Shown piece by piece: positions 9,368 through 17,971 of a stretch of DNA of 64,000 nt. Position 1 is the stretch's first letter; each line of letters opens with the position of its first letter. This stretch comes from an uncultured Peptoniphilaceae bacterium (GTDB taxonomy: Bacteria; Bacillota; Clostridia; Tissierellales; Peptoniphilaceae): contig CALTTP010000003.1 of assembly GCA_943912255.1 (NCBI GenBank), positions 154,112 to 218,111 on the forward strand, read 5' to 3'. The translations under genes and the position numbers were made by a program. The notes under the pieces were generated by a model, which was not told the origin of the DNA, did no database searches, and saw only the letters and a program-made list of their open reading frames with translations.

Positions 9368-11008
9368 TTAGTCAAGTCTAATCTCCACATCTACTATCTT
9401 GTCAATTCCCCTTGTGTTTATATATAGCACAAGGGTTTTTTCTCCCGTGGCATAGGAGTAGGGGTAGTACATATCCTGTTTAAATTCAATCTCTTCAGAT
9501 GCCTTAAAGGAACCGATCTCTACATTATCTCTATACAAAAACACCTTATCCATTCCCTCGTCGGAATAGGCTGCAGTTATTCCAGGAGCCAAGTGAAAGT
9601 ATAATTCATAGTCGTGTTCTTTTTCATCCTTTGAGCTTATAGAAGTTTGAATACTTACCTTATTTAAATTCTCATCGAATTCTATGTCTCTTTTTACATC
9701 TGCCTTAGAGGACCTTCGAGAAATGGCAGACATTTTATTTTCTCCAAGGTCAAACATCTCTCCATCTTGGATATTTGGGTCTATGGACTCCTCCTTATCT
9801 ATTACCACGCTATTGTGGGCGGGATAGGTTCTAACGTACTTGGTCAGTGGGTTGTCCCAGTCATATCCAATCTTTCCTGCTTCTGTGATAATATCTCCAT
9901 CCTTATAGAGCCAGAAGGATAGATCATGGTCGTGGTGATGATAGTTTAAATAGGACTGGCCAATAAAAGCTAGGTAGGCCTTCTTGGTTTTATAGATATC
10001 ATATCCCGACTCTAAGAATTTATGTCTACCACCTTTTGAAGCAGCTTCAATCTCCTCATTGGTATAAAGGTATGTTAAATCCGGCTTATATCTTTTAGTA
10101 TCTCCAATATTTGGAGTGTAACCATTGGGTAGTAGAATGGATTTTGAGTAATTTACAGAAGATTTGTAAATATCTTTAAGCTCACCATACCTTGTAAAGT
10201 CGATTTCTTGGCTGGACCTAAAGAAGTCCTTTAATATACAGAGCATTTCATAGTGATACTCGGGAGAGTTTTCCAAATGAACCCCCTCTTTTGAAAAGGA
10301 ACCAAGGAAATAATCTTCCAGCCTTTTAGAGGAGAGTTCTACATAGTCCTGTCGATTAAAGGCCTTTCCATAGGAATATAGGGCTAGGTCTTGGAACATA
10401 CCATGGTTGTTAAATCCAGTGTACATTTCAGTAGCAAGTTTTTCAGCTGTAAACTCCAAGTTTTCTCTAAGTATTCTAAGTTTTTCCTCAGTGAGATGAA
10501 TCTTTGCCACTTTATAAAATCTAACTATATTCAACATCCTTTGAGCCGTAGCCTCGTCATGCCAAGGCATATTGTATATGGGATCAAAATCATAGGGGCA
10601 TTGGTCTATAAAATCCTCTAGATATTCATAGCCCTTGTCTAAGTAGATGGTTTTATTTGTTTGTTCATATGCATTAATAAGATCGTTTAACATAAAAAAA
10701 GAGTAAAGGTATCTTTGATCCGATCTATTTTCTTCTTTAAATTTATTCATATCTCCAGTATAGATCCAGTAGTAGTCTTTCTTAGAAGGTATACTTATCT
10801 TATTGTTAAGAAGGTTTTCACTTTCCTTTAAATAATTGGAAGAGAAAGTCTCCCTTCTAAGTCCTGCACGCTTCACATAGAGATCCTTTGCCCAGTAATC
10901 CTCTTGGAAAAATCTTTCCACAACTAGTGCTACTGTAACAATAGATATCATCAAAAGACCTAAAGCTAGAATATATGAGTATAAATTAATATCTATCTTT
11001 TTCTTCAA
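9368..11008 (-). CDS. membrane-anchored heparinase II/III-like protein
   Basis: This 546-residue protein has one N-terminal membrane helix (about 9-31) and an extracytoplasmic body. An alpha-helical region carries NNHGMFQDLALYSYG (about 201-215), the position of catalytic residues in alginate lyase/heparinase folds. A beta-rich C-terminal part follows with YHHHDHDLSFWLYKDG (about 356-371) and AHNSVVIDKEE. Such proteins cleave uronate-containing polysaccharides by beta-elimination or act in capsule assembly. The start is TTG, supported by TAGGAG 6 bases upstream and by its place just before the membrane helix; no ATG is nearby. It converges on the YfhO/acyltransferase/deacetylase set, suggesting a shared surface glycan. 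Substrate unknown. Confidence 0.82.
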   Translation of the reverse strand: MKKKIDINLYSYILALGLLMISIVTVALVVERFFQEDYWAKDLYVKRAGLRRETFSSNYLKESENLLNNKISIPSKKDYYWIYTGDMNKFKEENRSDQRYLYSFFMLNDLINAYEQTNKTIYLDKGYEYLEDFIDQCPYDFDPIYNMPWHDEATAQRMLNIVRFYKVAKIHLTEEKLRILRENLEFTAEKLATEMYTGFNNHGMFQDLALYSYGKAFNRQDYVELSSKRLEDYFLGSFSKEGVHLENSPEYHYEMLCILKDFFRSSQEIDFTRYGELKDIYKSSVNYSKSILLPNGYTPNIGDTKRYKPDLTYLYTNEEIEAASKGGRHKFLESGYDIYKTKKAYLAFIGQSYLNYHHHDHDLSFWLYKDGDIITEAGKIGYDWDNPLTKYVRTYPAHNSVVIDKEESIDPNIQDGEMFDLGENKMSAISRRSSKADVKRDIEFDENLNKVSIQTSISSKDEKEHDYELYFHLAPGITAAYSDEGMDKVFLYRDNVEIGSFKASEEIEFKQDMYYPYSYATGEKTLVLYINTRGIDKIVDVEIRLD

Positions 11009-11189
11009 TTTTAACTCCTAAAATTATCCTCCAATCCATTATAGTATGTAATATAAAATAAAGAAAGGGTAAAGTTATTTCCGGTTTAAGGTCCATTAAC
11101 CTCAAAATTCTAGGATGCTTTTGAACTGTTCTTATTTATACTCATAAATAGGACATACTACAAGAAAATAAAATAATGGCCCATAGACC

Positions 11190-11218
11190 TTGACAGAAAC
11201 AGTCTAATCAGATATATT
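11190..11218 (+). promoter_or_regulatory. strong sigma-A promoter before the secreted protein pair
   Basis: TTGACA at 11190-11195 and TATATT at 11213-11218 are 17 bases apart. The expected start lies about 55 bases before the ATG at 11280. Elsewhere in the 270-base gap (11009-11279) I see only an AT-rich stem (TATTTAT/ATAAATA near 11130-11147). Confidence 0.8.
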
Positions 11219-11279
11219 TATAACGAAAACAAATAAAAACAGACGGAAAACTATAAGTTTATTTTAATGAGGAGGAAAT

Positions 11280-11834
11280 ATGATTAAAAATAAAAGCATA
11301 GTTTCTATTTGTTTAGCAACTATTTTATTAAGTTCTACAGCTTTTTCATCAATCTCTTTTGCAAATTCTTCAAATAAGGTTGAAGAATTTGCAAATAATA
11401 TAGCTAATGATATATCACAAGATACATTTGCAAATCTTTCAGAAGAATCAATGTATCTAATATTAAATGCAGTAAACGACATGCCTCAAGAAATGTTAAA
11501 TAGAGGTAATTTTGATGAAATAAGCAAGTATATGAGATCTAAAGGTATAAATTTTGTACTTAAGGATGAAGAGCTACTTCAAATTCAAAGTTTCTGGGGT
11601 TGTGTTGGGGCGATAACTTGGGCAGTTGGAGCCACTGCTTTGGGAGTTGGATTATTAGCAAAATTAAAAAAATTTATTGCTATTTCAGGAGGAGTTAAAG
11701 CTGCTGCAACAGCATTAATTGCAATAGCACGTCAAGGTGCAACCATAGAAAATATTAATAGATTTGGCTCAACATTAGTAAGTATTGGAGGTACAATCTT
11801 AGGAATTAAGGAAATCAAAGAAGAATGCTTTTAA
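11280..11834 (+). CDS. secreted hydrophobic protein, possible bacteriocin
   Basis: This 184-residue protein has a classical signal peptide (basic MIKNK, hydrophobic core, likely cut after SISFA near residue 28). The mature part begins acidic and helical, then becomes a Gly/Ala-rich hydrophobic half (WGCVGAITWAVGATALGVG, then a basic LKKF and a second hydrophobic stretch). It ends in EECF, so the mature protein has two cysteines that could pair. This layout resembles secreted, unmodified bacteriocins of the streptococcin A-M57 kind, but I rest that on layout, not on a match. GAGGAG sits 5 bases before the ATG. Its codon use is more AT-biased than its neighbours, hinting at acquisition. The next gene overlaps its end and could encode immunity. 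Confidence 0.7.
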   Translation: MIKNKSIVSICLATILLSSTAFSSISFANSSNKVEEFANNIANDISQDTFANLSEESMYLILNAVNDMPQEMLNRGNFDEISKYMRSKGINFVLKDEELLQIQSFWGCVGAITWAVGATALGVGLLAKLKKFIAISGGVKAAATALIAIARQGATIENINRFGSTLVSIGGTILGIKEIKEECF

Positions 11835-12037
11835 ATAAAAAAAGGAATTTCCTATGCTTCCAAATATTGTTATTAATAATACATCTTATTTTAGGATATT
11901 TCTATGATGCCAACATGATGGGCATAGTAGCAATAATTATGGGAATTATTGCAAATCTAATTCCAGAAAAAAATAGGTGGATAAGGTCAGGAGTAATCTT
12001 GTTAACTATATCATCTGTGTTTCTGTTATTATCCTAA
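11825..12037 (+). CDS. small membrane protein, possible immunity partner
   Basis: This 70-residue protein overlaps the secreted-protein gene by 10 bases, which suggests translational coupling; no strong ribosome site of its own is seen. It has about three hydrophobic stretches (residues 11-27, 31-44, 53-69) separated by short polar links, including PEKNRW. Small multi-pass proteins directly after a bacteriocin gene are often immunity proteins, and that is the inference here. The family is not recognised. A terminator follows about 110 bases on. Confidence 0.6.
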   Translation: MLLNKKRNFLCFQILLLIIHLILGYFYDANMMGIVAIIMGIIANLIPEKNRWIRSGVILLTISSVFLLLS

Positions 12038-12148
12038 CATGTTTCAAAATACTGAGGATAATTCAATACAAATTCTTATTCATACAACTTAATACTCACT
12101 GAAAATAAAAAAAGTAAAATCACAACAATAATTTTTAAGTCTATGTTT

Positions 12149-12190
12149 AGAACTCCTAATTTTTCAAAAAGAAAAATCAGGAGTTCTTTT
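12149..12190 (+). terminator. Rho-independent terminator after the secreted/membrane pair
   Basis: A sixteen-pair stem with one mismatch (AGAACTCCT and ATTTTTC with their complements) closes the loop AAAAA and ends in TTTT. In the rest of the 362-base gap (12038-12399) I see a TATAAT at 12364-12369 that may be the -10 site for the next operon, with a poor -35, and nothing else clear. Confidence 0.88.
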
Positions 12191-12399
12191 AATAAAAACA
12201 TCAATATTGAAAGACAAGAAAGAAAACGCGCTCAATACATATACGATATTATACTCTAGATATGTGAATCCTAAACTATTCTGATATTAGAGACATCCTA
12301 CTTTGTATTTATCTAAAATCCTAGTATATGGAGGTGTTTATGTATTTTATAACACTGTTAGTATATAATGTAGTTAAGACTATAGCTTGAGGAGGAAAA

Positions 12400-13233
12400 A
12401 TGACAAAAGCATACGATAGAGTTAAATCTTGTTATAACAGTTTGAAGGATAGAATTCCCTTTGAACCCAAACTAGCTTTGATACTTGGTTCTGGATTAGG
12501 GGATTTTGCATCGGATTTAGAGATTGAAGGAACCATTGACTATCAGGACATTCAAGATTTTCCAAAGTCCACTGTTATGGGCCATGCAGGAAGGTTTGTA
12601 TTTGCCAAGGTAAATGATATTCCTACTGTTATTATGCAGGGAAGGGTCCACTACTATGAGGGATATAAAATGGAGGATGTGGTACTTCCTGTAAGGTTGA
12701 TGAAGGAAATGGGGGCAAAGGCCCTTTTCTTGACCAATGCAGCTGGTGGATGTAATAGGGAGTTTAAACCTGCTGACCTTATGATTATAACTGACCATAT
12801 TAGCACCTTTGTACCTTCGCCGTTGATTGGAGAAAATGAAGAGACATGGGGAACTAGATTTCCTGATATGTCACAGGTCTACGATATAGAATTTATCTCA
12901 TTGATTGAAGAGGCTTCAAGGAAGATTGACTTTAAATTACAAAAGGGTGTTTACCTACAGACTTCAGGACCTAATTTTGAAACTCCTGCTGAAGTTAGAA
13001 TGGCTGGAATATTGGGGGCTGATGCCGTTGGCATGTCTACCACTGTTGAAGCTATGGTAGCAGTCCATATGGGTATGAGAGTATGTGGTATTTCTTTTAT
13101 CAGTAATTTAGCCTCTGGGCTTTCTGAAAATCCTCTTACCCATGAAGAGGTAAATGAAAATGCAAAGATAGTAGCGCCTAAGTTTAAGGAGCTGGTAAAA
13201 GTATCCATTGGTAAGATTGGACAGAATATTTAA
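12400..13233 (+). CDS. punA: purine nucleoside phosphorylase (trimeric type)
   Basis: This 277-residue cytosolic enzyme splits purine nucleosides with phosphate to a base and a pentose 1-phosphate. Phosphate-site motifs are GSGLGDF (about 30-36), GHAGRF (61-66) and QGRVHYYEGY (80-89). NAAGG (113-117), GPNFETPAE with E194 and GMSTT (211-215) complete the active site. N236 in FISNLASG is the position that gives 6-oxopurine preference in this family, so inosine-type substrates are expected rather than adenosine. GAGGAGG lies just upstream. It opens an operon with an alcohol dehydrogenase, an MtnA isomerase, a nucleoside importer and a deaminase. The deaminase would supply the 6-oxopurine nucleosides it needs. 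Confidence 0.93.
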   Translation: MTKAYDRVKSCYNSLKDRIPFEPKLALILGSGLGDFASDLEIEGTIDYQDIQDFPKSTVMGHAGRFVFAKVNDIPTVIMQGRVHYYEGYKMEDVVLPVRLMKEMGAKALFLTNAAGGCNREFKPADLMIITDHISTFVPSPLIGENEETWGTRFPDMSQVYDIEFISLIEEASRKIDFKLQKGVYLQTSGPNFETPAEVRMAGILGADAVGMSTTVEAMVAVHMGMRVCGISFISNLASGLSENPLTHEEVNENAKIVAPKFKELVKVSIGKIGQNI

Positions 13234-13235
13234 TT

Positions 13236-14162
13236 ATGAAAGCATTGTTTTTTAATGGACAAGCTCTAGAGCTTAAAGAGGACTATTCCAGCCCTAGAAG
13301 AGCCGATGATGAAGCCTTAGTGAAGGTGCTTTACGCGGGTATTTGTAACACCGACAGGGAGATTTTAAAAGGGTATAGGCCGGACTTTAGAGGGGTTCTT
13401 GGTCATGAGTTTGTTGGGGAAGTCATTGAATCCAATGACTCTAGCCTTATAGGTAAGACTGTGGTAGGTGAGCTAAATAAGGGATGTGGCCACTGCAAAT
13501 ACTGTTTAAGTGGCATGGAAAACCACTGTATTTCAAGAGAAGTCCTAGGGATTTCAAACCATGATGGGGTCTTCTCAGAGTACTTGACATGGCCCAATAG
13601 ACTTCTTCATATAGTGGATGAGGATTTAGATAAGAAGGAAGCTCTTTTTACTGAACCCTTAGCTGCTGCCTTGGAGATCTGTGAAAGGGAGGATATAAAA
13701 CCTTCTTCTAGGGTTCTTCTCATTGGAGATGGAAGATTATCCTATATGATTGGACAAGTAGTGGCTTTAACAGGGGCTAGTCTAACTGTACTTGGGCGAC
13801 ACCCTGAAAAGTTAGATGTATTTAAACTCTTTGCAGATGTTATAATGGAAAGGAAGGAAACTTTTCCAATAGTCATAGATGCTACAGGTAATCCTTCTGG
13901 GATTGAAAGGGCAATGGAATTAGTGGAAAATGCAGGACGGATTATTGTGAAATCCACCTATACTGAAAATATCACCCTGGACCTTTCAGAAGTTGTGGTA
14001 AGGGAACTTAGGATTTCTGGATCCAGATGTGGTCCCTTTAGACCAGCCCTTAACTTGTTGAAAAAGGGTTATGTTTCTTTTCCAAAGATTGAATTTTACC
14101 CCTTGGATGAATATAAGAGAGCTTTTCAGTCAAAGAGTTTTAAAGTGGGCTTTGAGTTTTAG
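13236..14162 (+). CDS. zinc-dependent alcohol dehydrogenase family protein (MDR)
   Basis: This 308-residue oxidoreductase is shorter than the usual 340-350. Catalytic zinc ligands are visible as C37 in AGICNTD and GHE at about 57-59. The structural zinc loop is complete (four Cys in GCGHCKYCLSGMENHC), and the TEPLAAALE helix follows. The nucleotide fold has LLIGDGRLSYMIGQ in place of a textbook GxGxxG. It starts 2 bases after the phosphorylase stop and ends 8 bases before the MtnA gene, so it shares their transcript. In that setting a likely task is reduction of an aldehyde released when a 5-deoxy- or 5-methylthio-pentulose phosphate is split. This is inference; polyol or sugar-alcohol oxidation is the alternative. 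Confidence 0.85.
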   Translation: MKALFFNGQALELKEDYSSPRRADDEALVKVLYAGICNTDREILKGYRPDFRGVLGHEFVGEVIESNDSSLIGKTVVGELNKGCGHCKYCLSGMENHCISREVLGISNHDGVFSEYLTWPNRLLHIVDEDLDKKEALFTEPLAAALEICEREDIKPSSRVLLIGDGRLSYMIGQVVALTGASLTVLGRHPEKLDVFKLFADVIMERKETFPIVIDATGNPSGIERAMELVENAGRIIVKSTYTENITLDLSEVVVRELRISGSRCGPFRPALNLLKKGYVSFPKIEFYPLDEYKRAFQSKSFKVGFEF

Positions 14163-14170
14163 GAGGCGTG

Positions 14171-15235
14171 ATGAAACCTAATAATATATTTTTAAACGAA
14201 GAGGACAATCTGATAATCTTGGATCAGACTAAGCTTCCCAACGAGGAAGTCTATATTCAATTAGATGATGTTGATCAGATGTATGATGCAATCTTTCACC
14301 TTAAGGTGAGGGGAGCTCCTGCCATTGGAATTTGTGCGGGATATTGTATGTATATCCTAGGGAAAAATTATCCCTCAGAGGATCTTTTAGAATTTAAGGA
14401 AAAGTTTTACAAAGATTCTGACTATTTGAATTCTTCTAGACCAACGGCGGTAAATCTTTCCTGGGCTTTAAAGAGGATGAATGACCTAGTCGAAGGTTTT
14501 AATGGAGAAAATGTTCGTGAACTTGTGAAGGAATTAAGGGATGAAGCCATAAAAATACAGGAAGAAGATATTCAGATGTGTAAGGCGATTTCAGAATATG
14601 GATTGTCCCTACTGGAAGATGGAATGGGGCTTTTAACCCATTGTAATGCTGGGCCCATGGCAACTTCCCTATATGGTACAGCTTTAGGACCTATGATTTT
14701 GGGAAAAGAAAAGGGAATGGAATTTCATGTATTTGCAGATGAGACCAGACCTCTTTTACAAGGGGCAAGACTAACTGCCTATGAATTAGAAAAAGCAGGT
14801 CTTGACACCACCTTAATCTGTGACAATATGGCAAGTATTGTTATGAAGTCAGGCAAGGTGCAGGCGGTACTTGTGGGTTGTGATAGAATTGCTTCCAATG
14901 GGGATGTGGCAAATAAAATAGGAACAAGTGGTGTTGCGATATTAGCCAATTACTACCATATTCCATTTTATGTGCTAGGACCAACCTCCACTTTGGACTT
15001 GGACTGTAAGTCTGGGGAGGAGATCACTATTGAACTTAGGCCGGAAGATGAGATAAGGTCTAAGTGGTATGAGAAACCTATGGCACCAGAAGGTGTTAAG
15101 GCATATAATCCAGCCTTTGATGTTACGGATAATAGCTTGATAACGGCTATAATAACTGAAAAAGGTATTTGTAAACCTCCCTATGAGGAGAGTTTACAAG
15201 AAATAATGAAAAAAATAATAGGGGGAAAGAGATGA
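14171..15235 (+). CDS. mtnA: S-methyl-5-thioribose-1-phosphate isomerase family (MtnA)
   Basis: This 354-residue protein belongs to the MtnA/eIF2B-like isomerases, which open an aldose 1-phosphate to the ketose 1-phosphate. Key motifs are VRGAPAIG (about 48-55), the catalytic-cysteine loop THCNAG (about 158-163) and the catalytic-aspartate loop VGCDRIASNGDVANKIGT. I start at the ATG at 14171 because AGGAGG at 14161-14166 is 4 bases away; a GTG at 14168 is too close. The stop overlaps the bmpA ATG (ATGA). MtnA acts on methylthioribose 1-phosphate and, in some organisms, on 5-deoxyribose 1-phosphate. Sitting beside a phosphorylase and a deaminase, either is likely; no kinase or aldolase partner is in the window. 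Confidence 0.9.
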   Translation: MKPNNIFLNEEDNLIILDQTKLPNEEVYIQLDDVDQMYDAIFHLKVRGAPAIGICAGYCMYILGKNYPSEDLLEFKEKFYKDSDYLNSSRPTAVNLSWALKRMNDLVEGFNGENVRELVKELRDEAIKIQEEDIQMCKAISEYGLSLLEDGMGLLTHCNAGPMATSLYGTALGPMILGKEKGMEFHVFADETRPLLQGARLTAYELEKAGLDTTLICDNMASIVMKSGKVQAVLVGCDRIASNGDVANKIGTSGVAILANYYHIPFYVLGPTSTLDLDCKSGEEITIELRPEDEIRSKWYEKPMAPEGVKAYNPAFDVTDNSLITAIITEKGICKPPYEESLQEIMKKIIGGKR

Positions 15236-16377
15236 AGAGAAAGAGTATAGCTTTAATTGCTTTATTACTTGTACTATCCTTTGGACTTACTGCTTGTAAG
15301 CCAGCAGGAACTGATGGAACAGATGGTACTGGAAATGGAGCTAAAAAAGAGGGACTAAATATAGCAATTGTTTCAAGTCCTTCAGGTGTGGACGATGGTA
15401 GTTTCAACCAAGACAACTACAATGGAGTACTAGCATTTATTGAAAACCATCCAGAATCTAAGGTTACTCCAGTAAAGGAACCTACAGGAGACCCTGCAGC
15501 AGGGGTAAAACAGGTTGCAGATATTGTAGCTGACTATGATGTAATTGTAGCTTGTGGATTTCAATTTGCTGGAATCGGTGACATTGCAGAAGAAAATCCA
15601 GACACACAATTTATATTGGTTGACTCCTACCCAACTGTTGGAGGAGAAGAAAAAGTTGTGGACAATGTTTATGCAATGCAATTCGCTGAACAAGAGTCAG
15701 GATTCTTTGCAGGAGTTAGTGCTGCATTAGAAACTAAAACTGGTAAGGTTGCTGTAGTAAATGGTATTGCCTTCCCATCAAATGTTAACTACCAATATGG
15801 CTTTGAAGCTGGTGTAAACTATGCTGTTAAAAACCTTGGAGCAAAGGCTGAACTAGTTGCTTTACCTTCCTATGCTGGAGAAGATGTTACTGGCAAAAAT
15901 GTTGGTGGTAACTACATTGGTAACTTCAATGATGAAGCTAAGGGCAAGGTAGTGGGAGAAGCCCTAATCAAAGAAGGCGTTGATATCATGTTAGTAGCAG
16001 CTGGTGGATCTGGTAACGGTGTGTTCACTGCAGCTAAGGAAGCTAAGGACGTTAAGGTTATTGGATGTGACGTAGACCAATTTGACGACGGAAAAACCGG
16101 TTCAGGAAATGTAATTTTGACATCTGTTCTAAAAGTAATGCATATGAATGTGGAAAAACAATTAAATGCCATTGCAGACGGTAGTTTTAAAGGAGAAAAT
16201 GCTCTTTTACTTGCAGACACCGACTCAACAGGCTATGTAAAGGAAGAAGGAAGACATCAACTTTCAGAGGAAACTCTAGAAAAATTGGAAAAAGTTTATG
16301 GAGAAGTTAAATCTGGTAATATTGTACCTCCATCAAACTTTAGTGAAGAGACTCCTGAACAATTTAAGGGACTTTAA
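15232..16377 (+). CDS. bmpA: BmpA/PnrA-type nucleoside-binding lipoprotein
   Basis: This 381-residue lipoprotein has the lipobox LTAC at about 18-21 after a hydrophobic signal, then a Gly/Asp-rich linker. The periplasmic-binding fold of the BMP family shows VSSPSGVDDGSFNQ, ACGFQF, GVSAALETKTGKVAVV and AAGGSGNGV. These proteins capture purine nucleosides at the cell surface and hand them to an ABC importer. Its start overlaps the end of mtnA by four bases, and the ATPase and two permeases follow after a hairpin. Extra copies relative to membrane parts are usual, and the hairpin at 16384-16403 could raise its transcript level. Confidence 0.93.
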   Translation: MKRKSIALIALLLVLSFGLTACKPAGTDGTDGTGNGAKKEGLNIAIVSSPSGVDDGSFNQDNYNGVLAFIENHPESKVTPVKEPTGDPAAGVKQVADIVADYDVIVACGFQFAGIGDIAEENPDTQFILVDSYPTVGGEEKVVDNVYAMQFAEQESGFFAGVSAALETKTGKVAVVNGIAFPSNVNYQYGFEAGVNYAVKNLGAKAELVALPSYAGEDVTGKNVGGNYIGNFNDEAKGKVVGEALIKEGVDIMLVAAGGSGNGVFTAAKEAKDVKVIGCDVDQFDDGKTGSGNVILTSVLKVMHMNVEKQLNAIADGSFKGENALLLADTDSTGYVKEEGRHQLSEETLEKLEKVYGEVKSGNIVPPSNFSEETPEQFKGL

Positions 16378-16383
16378 TATTAC

Positions 16384-16403
16384 AGGTTGCCTTTAGGCAA
16401 CCT
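16384..16403 (+). promoter_or_regulatory. intra-operon hairpin between bmpA and the ABC ATPase gene
   Basis: A perfect eight-pair stem (AGGTTGCC, loop TTTA, GGCAACCT) lies 6 bases after the bmpA stop. It lacks a T tract, so it is more likely an RNA-stabilising or partial-termination hairpin than a full terminator. Confidence 0.65.
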
Positions 16404-16429
16404 ATTACATATCTGAGCAGGAGGTTAAA

Positions 16430-17971
16430 ATGTCAGAATATATTGTAGAAATGCAAAATATTACGAAGAGATTTCCAGGTATTGTTGCAAATGACAATGT
16501 TACTATAAAGGTTAAAAAGGGTGAGATATTTGCCCTATTAGGAGAAAATGGTGCAGGAAAGTCCACTTTGATGAGTATGCTTTTTGGGATGTATGAACCA
16601 GATGAAGGAAGGATTTTAATCAACGGAAAAGAGGAACATATAACATCTCCCAATGTGGCCACGGATTTAAATATAGGAATGGTGCATCAACACTTTAAAT
16701 TGGTTCCCAATTATACTGTAGCCGAAAATATTATCATGGGAATTGAACCACAAAAGAAGGCTTTGGGGATTTTTCCCTATGTGGACATGAAATCTGCCAA
16801 TAAGAAGGTGGAGGAAATTTCCAACAGGTATGGTCTTCAGGTAAATCCCAAGTCCAAAGTAGAGGATTTAAATGTATCCATCCAACAGAGAGTTGAAATT
16901 TTAAAGATGCTTTACAGAGAGTCGGAAATTTTGATTTTTGACGAGCCAACTGCCGTTTTAACTCCTCAGGAAATTGAGTATTTATTGAATATTATCCTAG
17001 CCTTAAAGGAATCGGGAAAGACGATTTTACTTATTACCCATAAACTGGAAGAGATAAAGAAAGTTGCTGATAGGTGTGCGATTTTAAGAAGGGGAAAATT
17101 AATTGACATTGTACAGACCCAGAATGTGAGTAAAAAAGAACTATCTTCTCTAATGGTGGGAAAAGACATAGAGCTTACCTTGGAAAAAGAGCCAGGAAAT
17201 TTTGGAAAGAAGATTTTAGAGGTGAAAAACCTTACTGTAGAAAACAAAGATAAGGTAGAAGTGGTTAAAAATGTCACCTTTGATGTAAGAGCAGGGGAAA
17301 TAATGGCCATTGCAGGTGTATCTGGGAATGGTCAAATCGAAGTAGCTGATGCTATTTCTGGAATGATGGAAGTAAAATCTGGGAATATAGTTTTACGTGG
17401 CCAAGATATAACTCACAAGCCTATAAGAGAAAGAAATATTAATGGTCTATCCTATATACCGGAAGATAGACAGGATGTAGGTCTTATTATGGATTTTGAT
17501 TTAGAATCCAATCTTTCATCTAAAAATTATTATAAAGAAGGCTTTTCAAAATCCGGTATTTTAAATTTTGATAAAATCAGTTCCTACGGCGATGAATTAA
17601 TCGACAAATATGATATTCGGTCTGGACAAAGGGGAACTACTATAGTTAGATCTATGAGTGGAGGTAACCAGCAAAAAGCTATTATAGGCAGAGAGATAGA
17701 GCAAGATACACCTTTACAAATTTACGTTCAACCTACAAGGGGATTGGATATTGGAGCTGTAACTAATATTCACAGATATATCCTTGAAGAGAGAAAAAAG
17801 GGAAAGGCCATTCTTTTAATTTCCTTGGAATTAGAAGAGGTAATGAATTTAGCCGACACTATAGGTGTAATTTACAATGGTGAAATTTTAAAGATTGAGG
17901 AAGCTTCAAAACTGACCAGTACAGAGGTGGGAGCCTATATGATGGGAGTAAAAGACGATGAAAGAGAATAA
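16430..17971 (+). CDS. nucleoside ABC transporter ATP-binding protein (two ATPase domains)
   Basis: This 513-residue protein has two ABC domains, as in sugar/nucleoside importers of the RbsA/NupA type. Domain 1 has Walker A GENGAGKS (about 37-44), a degenerate signature (LNVSIQQRVEIL) and Walker B LIFDEPTAVL. Domain 2 has a degenerate P-loop (GVSGNGQ) and signature MSGGNQQKAIIGR, with YVQPTRGLD in place of the usual FDEPT, a known feature of the family. AGGAGG lies 6 bases upstream. It overlaps the first permease gene by 14 bases. It should energise uptake of nucleosides delivered by the BmpA lipoprotein. Confidence 0.92.
   Translation: MSEYIVEMQNITKRFPGIVANDNVTIKVKKGEIFALLGENGAGKSTLMSMLFGMYEPDEGRILINGKEEHITSPNVATDLNIGMVHQHFKLVPNYTVAENIIMGIEPQKKALGIFPYVDMKSANKKVEEISNRYGLQVNPKSKVEDLNVSIQQRVEILKMLYRESEILIFDEPTAVLTPQEIEYLLNIILALKESGKTILLITHKLEEIKKVADRCAILRRGKLIDIVQTQNVSKKELSSLMVGKDIELTLEKEPGNFGKKILEVKNLTVENKDKVEVVKNVTFDVRAGEIMAIAGVSGNGQIEVADAISGMMEVKSGNIVLRGQDITHKPIRERNINGLSYIPEDRQDVGLIMDFDLESNLSSKNYYKEGFSKSGILNFDKISSYGDELIDKYDIRSGQRGTTIVRSMSGGNQQKAIIGREIEQDTPLQIYVQPTRGLDIGAVTNIHRYILEERKKGKAILLISLELEEVMNLADTIGVIYNGEILKIEEASKLTSTEVGAYMMGVKDDERE

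Noticed and set aside
12340..12390. A 16-codon reading frame with GGAGG upstream whose stop touches the punA ribosome site, like a leader peptide
   Set aside because: A TATAAT lies inside it at 12364, so the transcript may start within the frame; nothing else supports translation.
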